NCBI RefSeq assembly: GCF_009834225.1
Contig: NZ_CP047176.1
Location: forward strand, 2,170,001-2,234,000
Direction of reading: 5' to 3'
Source of the DNA: Rathayibacter sp. VKM Ac-2759
GTDB lineage: Bacteria; Actinomycetota; Actinomycetes; Actinomycetales; Microbacteriaceae
Length of the DNA: 64,000 nt
Numbering within the stretch: the stretch's first letter is position 1; each line of letters starts with the position of its first letter. The notes under the pieces were generated by a model. The model was not told the origin of the DNA. It worked only from the letters and a program-made list of their open reading frames with translations, and searched no databases. A program made the translations under genes and the position numbers. Positions 8,850-17,516 of the stretch are shown here, in pieces.

Positions 8850-10184
8850 TCAGAGGGGGCTGGGGGTGTTGGTGTAGATCGCGAGCTGATCCTTGATGGC
8901 CTTCAAGGCGCCCTCGGGCGACAGCGACAGCTGCTGGACGAGTGCGAGCTGCGCGCCCACGGTGACCTCGAAGGTCGATCCTGATCCGCCGTACCAGGCC
9001 GGGTCGTCGTAGACGGCGTAGTCGGCCGCGGACGAGTAGTCGGCTTGAGGCTCGAGCGCCTTGTAGTCGGCGCTCTCGAGGGTCGGAAGGTACGCGGGAA
9101 CGTGGCCGCCCATCGCCCAGGTCTGGCCTTGGTCGAGCATCGACTTGATGAAGCCCATCGCCTGCAGGCGCTGCTCCGGGGTGCGGTCCTTGCGAGGCAG
9201 AACGAAGGTGTGCGAGTCGGCCTGCACGGCCGGCCTGTCGAACAGTTGCGGAACCGGCACCATCCCGAAGGTGAGGCCCTCGATCGACTCCGCCGTGGTG
9301 ATCTCCCACTCCCCCTGGAGGAAGATGCCGGACTGTCCCGTGAACATCGCCGTCTGCGCACCGGCGTAGTCGAGGCCCGTGTTCAGCCAGCCCTTGTTCA
9401 CCCAGTCCTGGATCTTCGTGGTCACCTGGATGAAGGCGTCCTCGTCGACCGAGATCGTCGCTCCGTTGTCGGAGAGGAACGGCGTCACGCCGTCGATCTG
9501 GTTGTAGAGCGTCCAGAACACACGCCAGGGAGTCGCGGTCTCATTGACGTTTCCGAAGGTGATCGCCGTGCCGCCGGTGACCCCGGCGATCGCGTCGAGC
9601 GCGGATTCGAACGTCTCGAGGCCGGTGAGGTCCTTCAGCTTCCCGTCCGGATCGAGCAGCCCCGCCTGGCCGCAGACGTCGGAGTTGAAGAACATCACGA
9701 GCGGGTGGGTGTCGAGCGGGATCGCGATGTTCTTGCCGTCCGTCTTCTGGGCGTCCCAGGAGGCCGGGTTGAAGTCGGTGGAGGACATGCCGACCGAGGC
9801 GAGGTCCTCTTCGGTGATCGGGTCGAGGATTCCGCCGTCGTACAGCGGCTTCGCCCGCGTGAGGTGCGCGACCGCGACGTCCGGCGGCTTGTTGCCCACG
9901 GTGGCGAGCGTCAGTTTGGAGTAGTACGGGTTGCCCCACGCGAAGACGGTGGCCTGGAGCGAGCCGGGACCGCCGTTCGCGTCCGCGTAGCCCGCCTGCA
10001 TCTCCTGCATCCGGGTGCCGTCGCCGCCGCCGAAGAGGCTCCAGAAGATGAGCTGCTCGGGGTTGAGCGGGCTGCCGAAGAGCCCGGCTCCGATCGGACT
10101 GCTCGCGCAGCCGGCGAGAGCGAGAGAGCTCGCCGCGGCGAGAGAACCGCCCAGAAATGCCCGTCGGGTGAATGGTGACACCAT
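8850..10184 (-). CDS. sugar ABC transporter substrate-binding lipoprotein
   Basis: Extracytoplasmic binding protein of the importer (CUT1 / family 1 type). The 444-residue precursor begins MVSPFTRRAFLGG, with a twin-arginine (RR) start and the lipobox LAGC, so it may be exported by Tat and lipidated. ATG 10184 is chosen because GAGGAGG lies just upstream; the open frame extends further but without a signal. First gene of the operon, preceded by a palindromic operator candidate and the LacI-type regulator gene. Ligand is inferred as an arabinose oligomer. Confidence 0.92.
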   Translation of the reverse strand: MVSPFTRRAFLGGSLAAASSLALAGCASSPIGAGLFGSPLNPEQLIFWSLFGGGDGTRMQEMQAGYADANGGPGSLQATVFAWGNPYYSKLTLATVGNKPPDVAVAHLTRAKPLYDGGILDPITEEDLASVGMSSTDFNPASWDAQKTDGKNIAIPLDTHPLVMFFNSDVCGQAGLLDPDGKLKDLTGLETFESALDAIAGVTGGTAITFGNVNETATPWRVFWTLYNQIDGVTPFLSDNGATISVDEDAFIQVTTKIQDWVNKGWLNTGLDYAGAQTAMFTGQSGIFLQGEWEITTAESIEGLTFGMVPVPQLFDRPAVQADSHTFVLPRKDRTPEQRLQAMGFIKSMLDQGQTWAMGGHVPAYLPTLESADYKALEPQADYSSAADYAVYDDPAWYGGSGSTFEVTVGAQLALVQQLSLSPEGALKAIKDQLAIYTNTPSPL

Positions 10185-10272
10185 GTCGACCTCCTCGTCG
10201 TGTGGCAGCGCCCGTGACAGAACTGTGTTCGACGGCCCGCGAGCGAGTCGGTCGTAGCGCTTGATCAGCAGC

Positions 10273-10288
10273 GTTACATCGTTGTAAC
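10273..10288. promoter_or_regulatory. palindromic operator candidate for the LacI-type regulator
   Basis: GTTACA-TCGT-TGTAAC is a perfect 6-bp inverted repeat with a 4-bp centre, about 90 bp upstream of the binding-protein start and between it and the regulator gene. A looser copy (GTCACG-TCGT-TGTACC) lies at 8808-8823. Size and symmetry fit LacI-family sites; binding by this regulator is inferred. Confidence 0.55.
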
Positions 10289-10325
10289 GGGGAGTCAAGG
10301 ATTTCTTGCGAGTCGCCTCGCAGAA

Positions 10326-11348
10326 TCAGTCCGCGGCGGCTCGAGCCGTCGCGGTGGACGCCCGCGCGATGATCTCGTGCGGGATGAAGATCTGGCGCGG
10401 TGGGAGGGACCGGTCGGCGATCCGCTCCGCGAGCATCGACAGCGCGGCCTCAGCGAAGGCTCGCTTGTCGAAGGACACCGTGGTCAGCGGAGGGGACGCG
10501 AAGCGGCCGCCGCGCACGTCGTCGAAGCCGGCGACGGCGATCTGCTCCGGCACCCGGATGTGCCGCGCGAACAGGATGCTCAGAACTCCCACCGCCATGG
10601 AGTCGGTGAAGCAGAAGACGGCATCCATCTCGACTCCCGCGTCGAGCGCGCGGGCGAACGCTTCCCCGGCCACGCTCGGAACCCAGTCCACCGTCATGAT
10701 CTCGAGGGCCGGGTCGTTCGGCACACCCGCAGCCGCCAGGGCCTCGCGGTAGCCCTGCGTCCGCGCTCGCGCTGACGCCCGATCGGAGCCGGGGCCGTCC
10801 GTTCCGACGACGGCGATACGCCGATGGCCGCGCGCGAGGAGGTGCTCGGTCATCTCCCGAGCGGCGGCGACGCTGTCGACGGCCACCCTGTCGACGAGAT
10901 CCTGCTCCACCTCACCGATCACGACGATCGGGGGCAGCTCGGCGGCACCGACGATGGCGCTCAGTTTCAGGCTGACCGGGTTGAGGATGAGGCCGTCGAT
11001 GAGGTGCTCGCGCGCGCGCGAGAGCAGTTCACCTTCGCGGTCGGGTCGCCTGCCGGTCTGCTCCATCTGGATCGACCACCCGCGCTCATGGGCGGCCTCG
11101 ACGAAATTGTCGAGCATGGCGGCGGAGTACTCGGTGGTCAGGTCGGGGAAGGCGAGGGCGACCGCACCGGAGCGGCCGTTGCGCAGACCGCGCGCGCTGA
11201 GGTTGGGCACGTAGTGCAGGTCGGCGATGGCGGCCTCGACGCGCTCCCGGGTGCCGGGCCTCACGAACACGACGCCGTTGATGACGTTCGAGACGGTCTT
11301 CGGGCTCACCCCGGCACGAGTGGCGACATCCCGGACGGTTGCGCGCAT
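10326..11348 (-). CDS. LacI-family transcriptional regulator
   Basis: Likely repressor of the arabinoside operon. The 340-residue protein has the LacI helix-turn-helix at residues 3-24 (TVRDVATRAGVSPKTVSNVIN), a hinge, and a periplasmic-binding-protein-like effector domain. That domain carries typical segments such as GFDDVRGGRFASPPLTTV. ATG 11348 is chosen because LacI proteins start right before the HTH; a TAATCT hexamer lies seven bases upstream, so the mRNA may be leaderless. It is transcribed in the same direction as the operon it precedes. The effector is probably an arabinose-derived sugar (inference from context). Confidence 0.92.
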   Translation of the reverse strand: MRATVRDVATRAGVSPKTVSNVINGVVFVRPGTRERVEAAIADLHYVPNLSARGLRNGRSGAVALAFPDLTTEYSAAMLDNFVEAAHERGWSIQMEQTGRRPDREGELLSRAREHLIDGLILNPVSLKLSAIVGAAELPPIVVIGEVEQDLVDRVAVDSVAAAREMTEHLLARGHRRIAVVGTDGPGSDRASARARTQGYREALAAAGVPNDPALEIMTVDWVPSVAGEAFARALDAGVEMDAVFCFTDSMAVGVLSILFARHIRVPEQIAVAGFDDVRGGRFASPPLTTVSFDKRAFAEAALSMLAERIADRSLPPRQIFIPHEIIARASTATARAAAD

Positions 11349-11626
11349 GCGGCCCAGATTAGCGCGGCGCTCGGCCCGGGCGCCGCGGCGGAAGGTGCAT
11401 CCTCGTCGGACTCGGCTCGGCGGGTGCGGAGGAGGAGGCAGAGCTGAGCACGCTCGCGCGGCCGGTGTCGGTGGGGGTCGTGATCCGTTCGTCTGCTCGG
11501 CTCGGTAGCGGGACGGTTCCGCGTACTCGTCGGCGCCCCAGATCCCGGGACAGGTCAGACGGGATCGTGCCCGCACTCCGCACAGACCTGCACACCCGCA
11601 CGGGTGCCCGCAGACCGCACATCGCG
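11349..11626. repeat. intergenic region with CCTGCAGACCGCAC-type repeats
   Basis: No gene is visible between the regulator and smc. Near the smc stop there are two copies of a 14-bp repeat: a degenerate one from 11587 and CCCGCAGACCGCAC at 11607-11620. A similar degenerate set precedes the truncated smc end at 5092-5143, so the duplicated segment probably extended past the stop codon. Confidence 0.5.
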
Positions 11627-11628
11627 CG

Positions 11629-14600
11629 TCAGACCGCCGGCGCCTCCACGCGCTGGCCGACGACGGCCGACACTCCGTCCTGCCGCATCGAGACGCCGTA
11701 GAGGGCGTCCGCGATCTCCATCGTGCGCTTCTGGTGCGTGATCACGATCAGCTGGCTCGAGGTCCGCAGGTCCTGGAAGATGCTCAGCAGGCGTCCCAGG
11801 TTGGCGTCGTCGAGGGCCGCCTCGACCTCGTCCATGATGTAGAACGGGCTCGGCCGCGACTTGAAGATCGCGACCATGAAGGCGACCGCGGCGAGCGAGC
11901 GCTCGCCTCCCGAGAGCAGCGAGAGCCGCTCGATCTTCTTACCCGCCGGGCGCACCGCGACCTCGATGCCGGTCGTCAGCAGGTTGGCGGGGTCGGTGAG
12001 GCGGATGCTGCCGGTGCCGCCCGGGAAGAGCACCGGGAACACGTCGGCGAACGCGGCCTGGGTGTCGTCGAACGCCGAGGCGAAGACCGTCTGCATGGTC
12101 TCGTCGAGCTCCTCGATGATCGTCATCAGGTCTCGGCGGGTGTTGGTCAGGTCGGTCAGCTGCTCGGTGAGGAACACGTGGCGCTGCTCGAGCGCGGCGA
12201 ACTCCTCGAGGGCGAGCGGGTTCACGCGGCCGAGCTGGCCGAGCTGCTTCTCGGCCCGGTCGAGGCGCCGGCGCTGCTCGTCGCGGACGAACGGGCGGTC
12301 GGGGGCGTCGTCGTCGGTCTCGTCCGGCACGCCGACCTCCGGTCCGTACTCGGCGACGAGCACGTCCTCGACGAGCCCGAGCTCGGATCCCGCGCGCTCG
12401 AGCAGACCGGACAGCTGCAGCCGCTTCTCGTAGATCTGCAGCTCGAGCCCGTGCACGCTCTCGGTCACCGACTGCAGGCGGTCGCGGAGCACCGCCTCCT
12501 CGCGCCGGAGCACCTGGAGCTCGGCGTTCTGCTGCGAGCGGGCGGCCTCGGCCTGCACCAGCTCGGCGCGCGCCTGCTGCACCGAGCGGTCGACGGAGGC
12601 GAGCACCGCGGGGATCGCGCCGACGACATCGGCCGCGGCGTCGTGCTGACGCCTCCGGATCACCGCGCGGCGGGCGGCCTCGTCGGCGGCGGCGCGGTCG
12701 GCCGCGAGCTGACGGGCGAGGGCCTCGCCGCGGGACTGCTCGGCGCGGACGCGCTCCTTCGCCGTCTCCACTCCGAGCCGCGCCTCGATCTCGCGCTCGC
12801 GGGCCGCATCCACCTCGCCCTGCAGACCGTCCCGGCCGCTGACGTCGAGGATCGGCCGGGGCCGCGAGCGTGCGACGTCGAGCTCGCTCTTGGCCCTGTG
12901 CGCCGCCTGCTCGGCATCGCCGACCCGCTCGGAGGCGATCGTCAGCGCCTTCTCACCGCGGCCGTGCTCGGCGACGGAGGCCTCGAGCTGCGCGCGCACC
13001 CGGCCGAGTCGCTCGGTGTGGGCGGCCCGGGCGGCGTCGTGCTCGCGGAGAGCCGCGAGGGCGAGCCGGGACTGCTCCTTCGCTGCCTTCAGCGCGCCGG
13101 TCTGCTCGGCGAGCTCGAAGCGGAGGCGGTCGATGCTCCCCTCGATCTCGTCGAGGCGGCTCGCGGCGGAGTCGCGCTCGGAGACGAGCTCGAGGCGGCT
13201 CCGCTGCCCGCCGGCGCCGCCGCTGAGGACGACGTCCGAGACGGCCGCTCCGTCGCGGGTGACCACGGTGACGGGGTGCTCGCCTCCCGAGAACGCCGGC
13301 CACAGCCTCCGTGCCGCGGCGAGGTCGTCGACGACCACGATCTGCTCGAGGAGCGCGAGGACTCCCGCGGGACCGGAGACGAGGTCGCCCGCGCGCACCG
13401 CCCCCTCGGGGACGTCGAGAGCGAGCGGGGGCCGTGCCGCGTCGGCGACCAGCAGCTCGACCCGGCCGAGCTCACGGCGGACCGCCTCGTCGAGCGCCGC
13501 CTCCGCGTGCTCGAGGGTGTCGGCGAGCACGGCGTCGGCGGCGACCCCCAGCGCGGCGGCGATCGCGGCCTCGTAGCCGGGGCGCACCTGGATCCGCTCG
13601 GCGACCCGGCCGCTGATGCCGTCGAGGCGCGTCGCGATCAGCTCGGCCGAGCCGTCGCTCACATCGAGGGCGAGCGAGAGGGCGCTGGTGCGGGCGGCGA
13701 GCCCGTCGCGCTCGCGCTCGAGCGCGTGCAGATCCTCGCGGAGGCGCTCGATCTCGCCCTCCGCCTCGAACACCGAGGACTGCGCGAGCTCGTAGCCCTC
13801 ATCGAGGGTGCCGTCGGTGCCCCCGCCCGCCTCGCCGATCTCGTCCTCGAGCGCATCGAGCTGGCGCTGGGCGGCCTCGCGCCGCTGCACGGCGGAGTCG
13901 AGGGTGTTCTGCGCGCGGAGGACCTCGCCCCGCACCGCCGCGAGCCGCGACGCCGCGGTGTCGGCCTGGCCGGTGAGCTTCGAGATCTCGAGATCGTGGC
14001 GGGAGACCAGGGCCGACTGCGCGGCGATCTCGTCGTCGACCGCGTCGAGGGCGCGGCGGGCCGCGAGGGTCGCCTGCTGCGCCGCGGCCCAGCCGGCCTC
14101 GGCGTCGATCACGCCCTGCCGAAGGCGCTCCAGCTCGTCCCGCGCCTCCTCGATCAGCTGCGGAGTGACGCGCGGCTGCGCCTGCGGCTGCTCCGACTCG
14201 AGCTCGAGCAGCGCGAGACGCTGCCCGGCGAGCGCCGACAGATTGCGCAGCCGCTCCTGCACCGACTCGAGCTCGAAGGTCGTGCGGCGGGCGTCGTCGA
14301 CCGCATCGCCGACCATCTCGGACTCGATGCGCGCCATCCGCAGCGTCGACTGCTCGAGCTTCTCCTGCAGCACGATCCGCTCGCTGTGCCGCTCGCTCTC
14401 GGAGCGGGCGAAGCCGTCGAGGGCGGTGCGGAGGGTCACCACGTCGTCGGCGAGCAGGCGCGCGCGGGCGTCGCGCACGACCGCGGCGATGGTCTGGGCC
14501 TGGCGGGCCACCTCCGCCTGGCGGCCGAGCGGCTTGAGCTGGCGCCGGATCTCTCCGGCGAGGTCGGAGAGGCGAGTGAGGTTGGCCTGCATCGCGTCGA

Positions 14601-15141
14601 GCTTGCGGAGGGTCTTCTCCTTGCGGCGGCGGTGCTTGAGGATCCCCGCGGCCTCCTCGATGAAGCCGCGGCGCTCCTCCGGAGTCGCGTGCAGGACCGC
14701 GTCGAGCTGTCCCTGGCCGACGATCACGTGCATCTCGCGCCCGAGACCGGAGTCGCTCAGCAGCTCCTGCACATCGAGCAGACGGCAGGAGCGGCCGTTG
14801 ATCGCGTACTCGCTGCCGCCGTTGCGGAAGAGCGTGCGGGTGATGGTCACCTCGGTGTACTCGATCGGCAGCGCGCCGTCGGTGTTGTCGATGGTGAGCG
14901 CGACCTCGGCGCGACCGAGGGGGCCGCGGGTGGAGGTGCCCGCGAAGATGACGTCCTCCATCTTGCCGCCGCGGAGGGTCTTGGCGCCCTGCTCCCCCAT
15001 CACCCAGGCGAGCGCGTCGACGACGTTGCTCTTGCCCGAGCCGTTGGGGCCGACGACGCACGTCACGCCGGGCTCGAAGGCGAACGTGGTCGGCTGAGCG
15101 AAGGACTTGAACCCCTTGAGGGTCAGGCTCTTCAGATACAC
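11629..15141 (-). CDS. smc: chromosome segregation ATPase SMC
   Basis: Forms the condensin-like SMC-ScpAB ring that organises the chromosome. The 1170-residue product has the N-terminal ATPase half with GPNGSGKSN (31-39) and long Glu/Arg/Ala-rich coiled coils. The hinge lies at about 510-645, followed by a second coiled coil. The C-terminal half has LLSGGERSL (about 1077) and the Walker B FYIMDEVEAALDD (about 1103). Start GTG 15141. Full length and intact. Its last 36 or so codons exist a second time at 5131-5238, and the neighbours expected in actinobacteria (mutM upstream, ftsY downstream) have been moved away by inserted genes. Confidence 0.97.
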   Translation of the reverse strand: MYLKSLTLKGFKSFAQPTTFAFEPGVTCVVGPNGSGKSNVVDALAWVMGEQGAKTLRGGKMEDVIFAGTSTRGPLGRAEVALTIDNTDGALPIEYTEVTITRTLFRNGGSEYAINGRSCRLLDVQELLSDSGLGREMHVIVGQGQLDAVLHATPEERRGFIEEAAGILKHRRRKEKTLRKLDAMQANLTRLSDLAGEIRRQLKPLGRQAEVARQAQTIAAVVRDARARLLADDVVTLRTALDGFARSESERHSERIVLQEKLEQSTLRMARIESEMVGDAVDDARRTTFELESVQERLRNLSALAGQRLALLELESEQPQAQPRVTPQLIEEARDELERLRQGVIDAEAGWAAAQQATLAARRALDAVDDEIAAQSALVSRHDLEISKLTGQADTAASRLAAVRGEVLRAQNTLDSAVQRREAAQRQLDALEDEIGEAGGGTDGTLDEGYELAQSSVFEAEGEIERLREDLHALERERDGLAARTSALSLALDVSDGSAELIATRLDGISGRVAERIQVRPGYEAAIAAALGVAADAVLADTLEHAEAALDEAVRRELGRVELLVADAARPPLALDVPEGAVRAGDLVSGPAGVLALLEQIVVVDDLAAARRLWPAFSGGEHPVTVVTRDGAAVSDVVLSGGAGGQRSRLELVSERDSAASRLDEIEGSIDRLRFELAEQTGALKAAKEQSRLALAALREHDAARAAHTERLGRVRAQLEASVAEHGRGEKALTIASERVGDAEQAAHRAKSELDVARSRPRPILDVSGRDGLQGEVDAAREREIEARLGVETAKERVRAEQSRGEALARQLAADRAAADEAARRAVIRRRQHDAAADVVGAIPAVLASVDRSVQQARAELVQAEAARSQQNAELQVLRREEAVLRDRLQSVTESVHGLELQIYEKRLQLSGLLERAGSELGLVEDVLVAEYGPEVGVPDETDDDAPDRPFVRDEQRRRLDRAEKQLGQLGRVNPLALEEFAALEQRHVFLTEQLTDLTNTRRDLMTIIEELDETMQTVFASAFDDTQAAFADVFPVLFPGGTGSIRLTDPANLLTTGIEVAVRPAGKKIERLSLLSGGERSLAAVAFMVAIFKSRPSPFYIMDEVEAALDDANLGRLLSIFQDLRTSSQLIVITHQKRTMEIADALYGVSMRQDGVSAVVGQRVEAPAV

Positions 15142-15174
15142 CCGTGCCCGCCTCGCTCCCGGTCGAAAACACCC

Positions 15175-15450
15175 CTACGGTACTCGACGGGCGCCGCTGG
15201 GCCGGGAGGCTGGTGCGCCGACCCGCCCGGGACGGCGCGGCGCGAGGTCGGGCGCTGGTCGCCTCCGGACCGACGCGGGCGCAGAAGGCGCCGACGGAGC
15301 CTCCGCCAGGGGGCGGAGCAGGAGCCCCGCTGCGGTGACGAGGGCGATGTCGACGACGGCGATCAGGACCGCCCTCCACCACCCGCCCCTGTCCCAGAAG
15401 CCGCGCCGGCCGCGGGTCGCGGGTCGGTCGTGCTCTGTCGTCTGCGTCAT
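15175..15450 (-). CDS. small single-pass membrane protein, unknown function
   Basis: Ninety-one residues: a charged N-terminus (MTQTTEHDRPATRGRRGFWDR), one hydrophobic helix (about 27-46, AVLIAVVDIALVTAAGLLL), then a Pro/Ala/Arg-rich tail. GAGGAG lies upstream of ATG 15450 at good spacing. It ends 33 bp before smc and may share its transcript. I do not recognise a family. The tail is low-complexity, so the 3' half could be non-coding, but the SD and the helix argue for a real gene. Confidence 0.5.
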   Translation of the reverse strand: MTQTTEHDRPATRGRRGFWDRGGWWRAVLIAVVDIALVTAAGLLLRPLAEAPSAPSAPASVRRRPAPDLAPRRPGRVGAPASRPSGARRVP

Positions 15451-15595
15451 GGGGAGCTCCTCGCCGTCGTGCGGTTCGAGAGCGGTGCGACCGCTGCGCG
15501 GAGGACGGGACTGTCGCCGGAGGCGAGTGCCGGTCGTCGGGAGCAGGACCTGTGGCCGGAGGGAGAGGACCGGTCCTGGGGCGACCTGCCGCCCG

Positions 15596-15973
15596 TCAGG
15601 AGAAGAATCGATCGGCGCGGGCGGTGTAGAGCAGCAGCAGACCGATGAGGGCCAGCACTCCCGTGATCACCGCACCGACGACGGCGTCGGGCGAGGACGA
15701 GAGGAGCGCCTGCAGGATCGCGCTCACCAGGGAGAGCGACAGCGAGATCGTCACCAGGACCCGCGCGGCGTTGCTGCCGCCGAACAGGCCGAAGCTCACG
15801 AGAAGCGTGACCGCACCGACGACGATCATCAGCCAGATCGCCGGACGGGAGACGCCCGACGGAGCGAGGACGCCGGCGAGGACCAGGGTCCCGAGTCCGA
15901 CCTGGGTCACGCCGGCCAGCCAGGCGAGCACGGCGACCACCGTCACGCTGGCGGGGCGTCCCGGCGATTTCAT
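15596..15973 (-). CDS. small four-helix membrane protein, unknown function
   Basis: The 125 residues fold into about four hydrophobic helices separated by short loops: a first helix TVVAVLAWLAGVTQV, then IWLMIVVGAVTLLVSFGLFG, VLVTISLSLSLVSAI, and a final helix ending before RADRFFS. The start context GGGGAA precedes ATG 15973. It resembles small actinobacterial integral membrane proteins of unknown role. No catalytic motif is visible, and neighbours give no functional hint. Confidence 0.65.
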   Translation of the reverse strand: MKSPGRPASVTVVAVLAWLAGVTQVGLGTLVLAGVLAPSGVSRPAIWLMIVVGAVTLLVSFGLFGGSNAARVLVTISLSLSLVSAILQALLSSSPDAVVGAVITGVLALIGLLLLYTARADRFFS

Positions 15974-16051
15974 GCGTTCCCCGGTCCGGTCGGCGACCCT
16001 GCCGGAAGCGGGCAGCGTGTGCTCATCGGTCGCTCGGGGACCCGGGGAGCG

Positions 16052-16525
16052 CTACTTGTCGAGCTCTGCGAGGAGGTCGCCGAGACCGAGGCCGCCGACG
16101 TTCTGCGCTTCGAACTCGAGCGATGTGCCCGTCGTCGTGTCCTTCAGCTCGATGACCCGGACCGTGCCGCTGTGGCGGCGGGAGACCTCGAGGTCGCTCC
16201 GATCGATGTGCGCCACCGGGTGCAGGTTCTTCCACCCGCCGACCAGACCTGTGGAGGTGCGGCCGAGAACGTAGAGCCTGGTCGCCGAGACGGCGAGGAC
16301 GATCGACGGGTAGCTGCCCTTCGACGCGCTCGCGGCCCGCTGAGCGATCATCCCGCCGGCGACTCCCCACGCCGCGTGATCGCCTCCCCCCAGGCCGACG
16401 CCCACCGCTGCTCCCAGCACGCTGGAGCGGGTCGACCCCCGGGGCATCACCACCGCGACGTCGAGGATCTCGTCGTCCGGGATGACCGACTGCGCGCCCT
16501 CGCGTGCGTGCTCTTCTCGTGACAT
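16052..16525 (-). CDS. hypothetical protein with glycine-rich central segment
   Basis: The 157 residues start at ATG 16525 behind a strong AAGGAGG; a longer frame lacks such a site. The order is an acidic N-terminus, then a Gly/Ala-rich stretch (VLGAAVGVGLGGGDHAAWG, a glycine-zipper-like pattern). A compact beta-rich part follows, with YVLGRTSTGLVGGWKNLHPV and a C-terminal GGLGLGDLLAELDK. The second half has the look of a small PH-like or bacterial SRPBCC-unrelated fold, but I cannot assign a family. The divergent neighbour is a broken MarR-like gene. Confidence 0.6.
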   Translation of the reverse strand: MSREEHAREGAQSVIPDDEILDVAVVMPRGSTRSSVLGAAVGVGLGGGDHAAWGVAGGMIAQRAASASKGSYPSIVLAVSATRLYVLGRTSTGLVGGWKNLHPVAHIDRSDLEVSRRHSGTVRVIELKDTTTGTSLEFEAQNVGGLGLGDLLAELDK

Positions 16526-16653
16526 CGTCCGCCTCCTTCCCTGCCGCGTCGGTAGGGACGACAACGGCGAACCCTAGGACGACCGTAGACAGATTCAAGA
16601 CAGATCCGAACGTCATCTCCCGACACCACGGCCCCCTTCTGCGGCACGTCGGA

Positions 16654-17188
16654 ATGCGCCTGTGCTCGAATCGGGCCCTCTGGACCCGATCTGTCGCTCC
16701 GCAGGATCTCAGCGACGTCGCCGAGCAGCTGGGGCGGTTCAGCGACGAGATGACCCTCGCTGTCGATCGCGCCTTCGGAAGCGACTGGGCCGACAATGAG
16801 GAGATCCTCGCGCTCGTGACCATCGCGACGTCGGACGGAGTGTCCTCCGGGGCCGTCGCCGAGGCCAGCGGGTGGGGACGTCGAGCGGTCTCACGGCTGG
16901 TCGCGCGCCTCGAGAGGGACGGCCTCGTCGAGACGGGTCCCTCGGCGGCGGACGGACGGGTCGTCGTGATCGCGTGCACCGAGGAAGGCGCACGCAGAGC
17001 CGAGCATCTCCGCGGTGCCCGAGGACCGACGAGCCGTCGTCCTCGTCGCCACCGCCGACGGGCACGACGTCGCCGCTCTCGTCGCCTCCGCGATCCGCTG
17101 CCAGGCGGACAGCCTCTCCGCGGCGCTCCTGGAGATCGCGATGGGGGATTCGCGCGCCAGCGGGCGAGACTCCCGCAGGGCGGGGTGA
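16654..17188 (+). pseudogene. MarR-like winged-helix regulator with a frameshift
   Basis: From ATG 16654 the frame encodes a MarR-type domain: EEILALVTIATSDGVSSGAVAEA, then the recognition helix and wing (RRAVSRLVARLERDGLVETGPSAADGRVVVIACTEEG). At about 17012-17018 coding character moves to another frame, which reads AVPEDRRAVVLVATADGHDVAAL and ends at a stop at 17186-17188. Joining the frames at a CGCGG run gives a coherent protein of roughly 178 residues. Either an indel inactivated the gene or the assembly has an error there. It is divergent from the hypothetical gene at 16525, a usual regulator position. Confidence 0.6.
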
Positions 17189-17516
17189 GCGCGGCGACGA
17201 CGGCGAGGGGAACCGGACCGCTCCAGTCGCGATCGATGCCTCCGGCCTCCGCCACGAGCAGCACGACTCCGATGACCGCTTGGGCCGCCGCCTCCAGGAG
17301 GATCAGCGCTGCTGATGATCGAGACGGCGCGGGGCGATCTGCTGTCTTGGGCCGTCCGTTCGCGGGGGCCGCGATCCGGTCGCGGCGTCGAGGATGTCCG
17401 GAGTGCACGTGGAGCCGGCAGGGGCGCCGAGAGGAGCTCCGCCGATCCGGGTGGTGCCCGGATCGTGACCGAGAGCCCGGGCGTGCGATCGGCCGGGCTC
17501 TGTCGCTCCGGCGCTC
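17189..17516. other. gene-free stretch with a possible membrane-protein remnant
   Basis: I see no intact gene. On the minus strand about 17165-17312 reads LILLEAAAQAVIGVVLLVAEA and PLAVVAALTP, like two membrane helices of a small actinobacterial membrane protein. It has no start codon or SD, and one end overlaps the MarR remnant. It may be a decayed gene; evidence is weak. Confidence 0.25.

Noticed and set aside
5348..11348. An integrase or transposase that could have moved the arabinoside cassette
   Set aside because: No recombinase motif in any frame of the cassette that I could see; mobility stays an inference from the smc duplication.
17165..17312. Small membrane protein gene on the minus strand
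   Set aside because: Two helix-like stretches but no start codon, no SD, and overlap with a MarR remnant; probably a decayed fragment.
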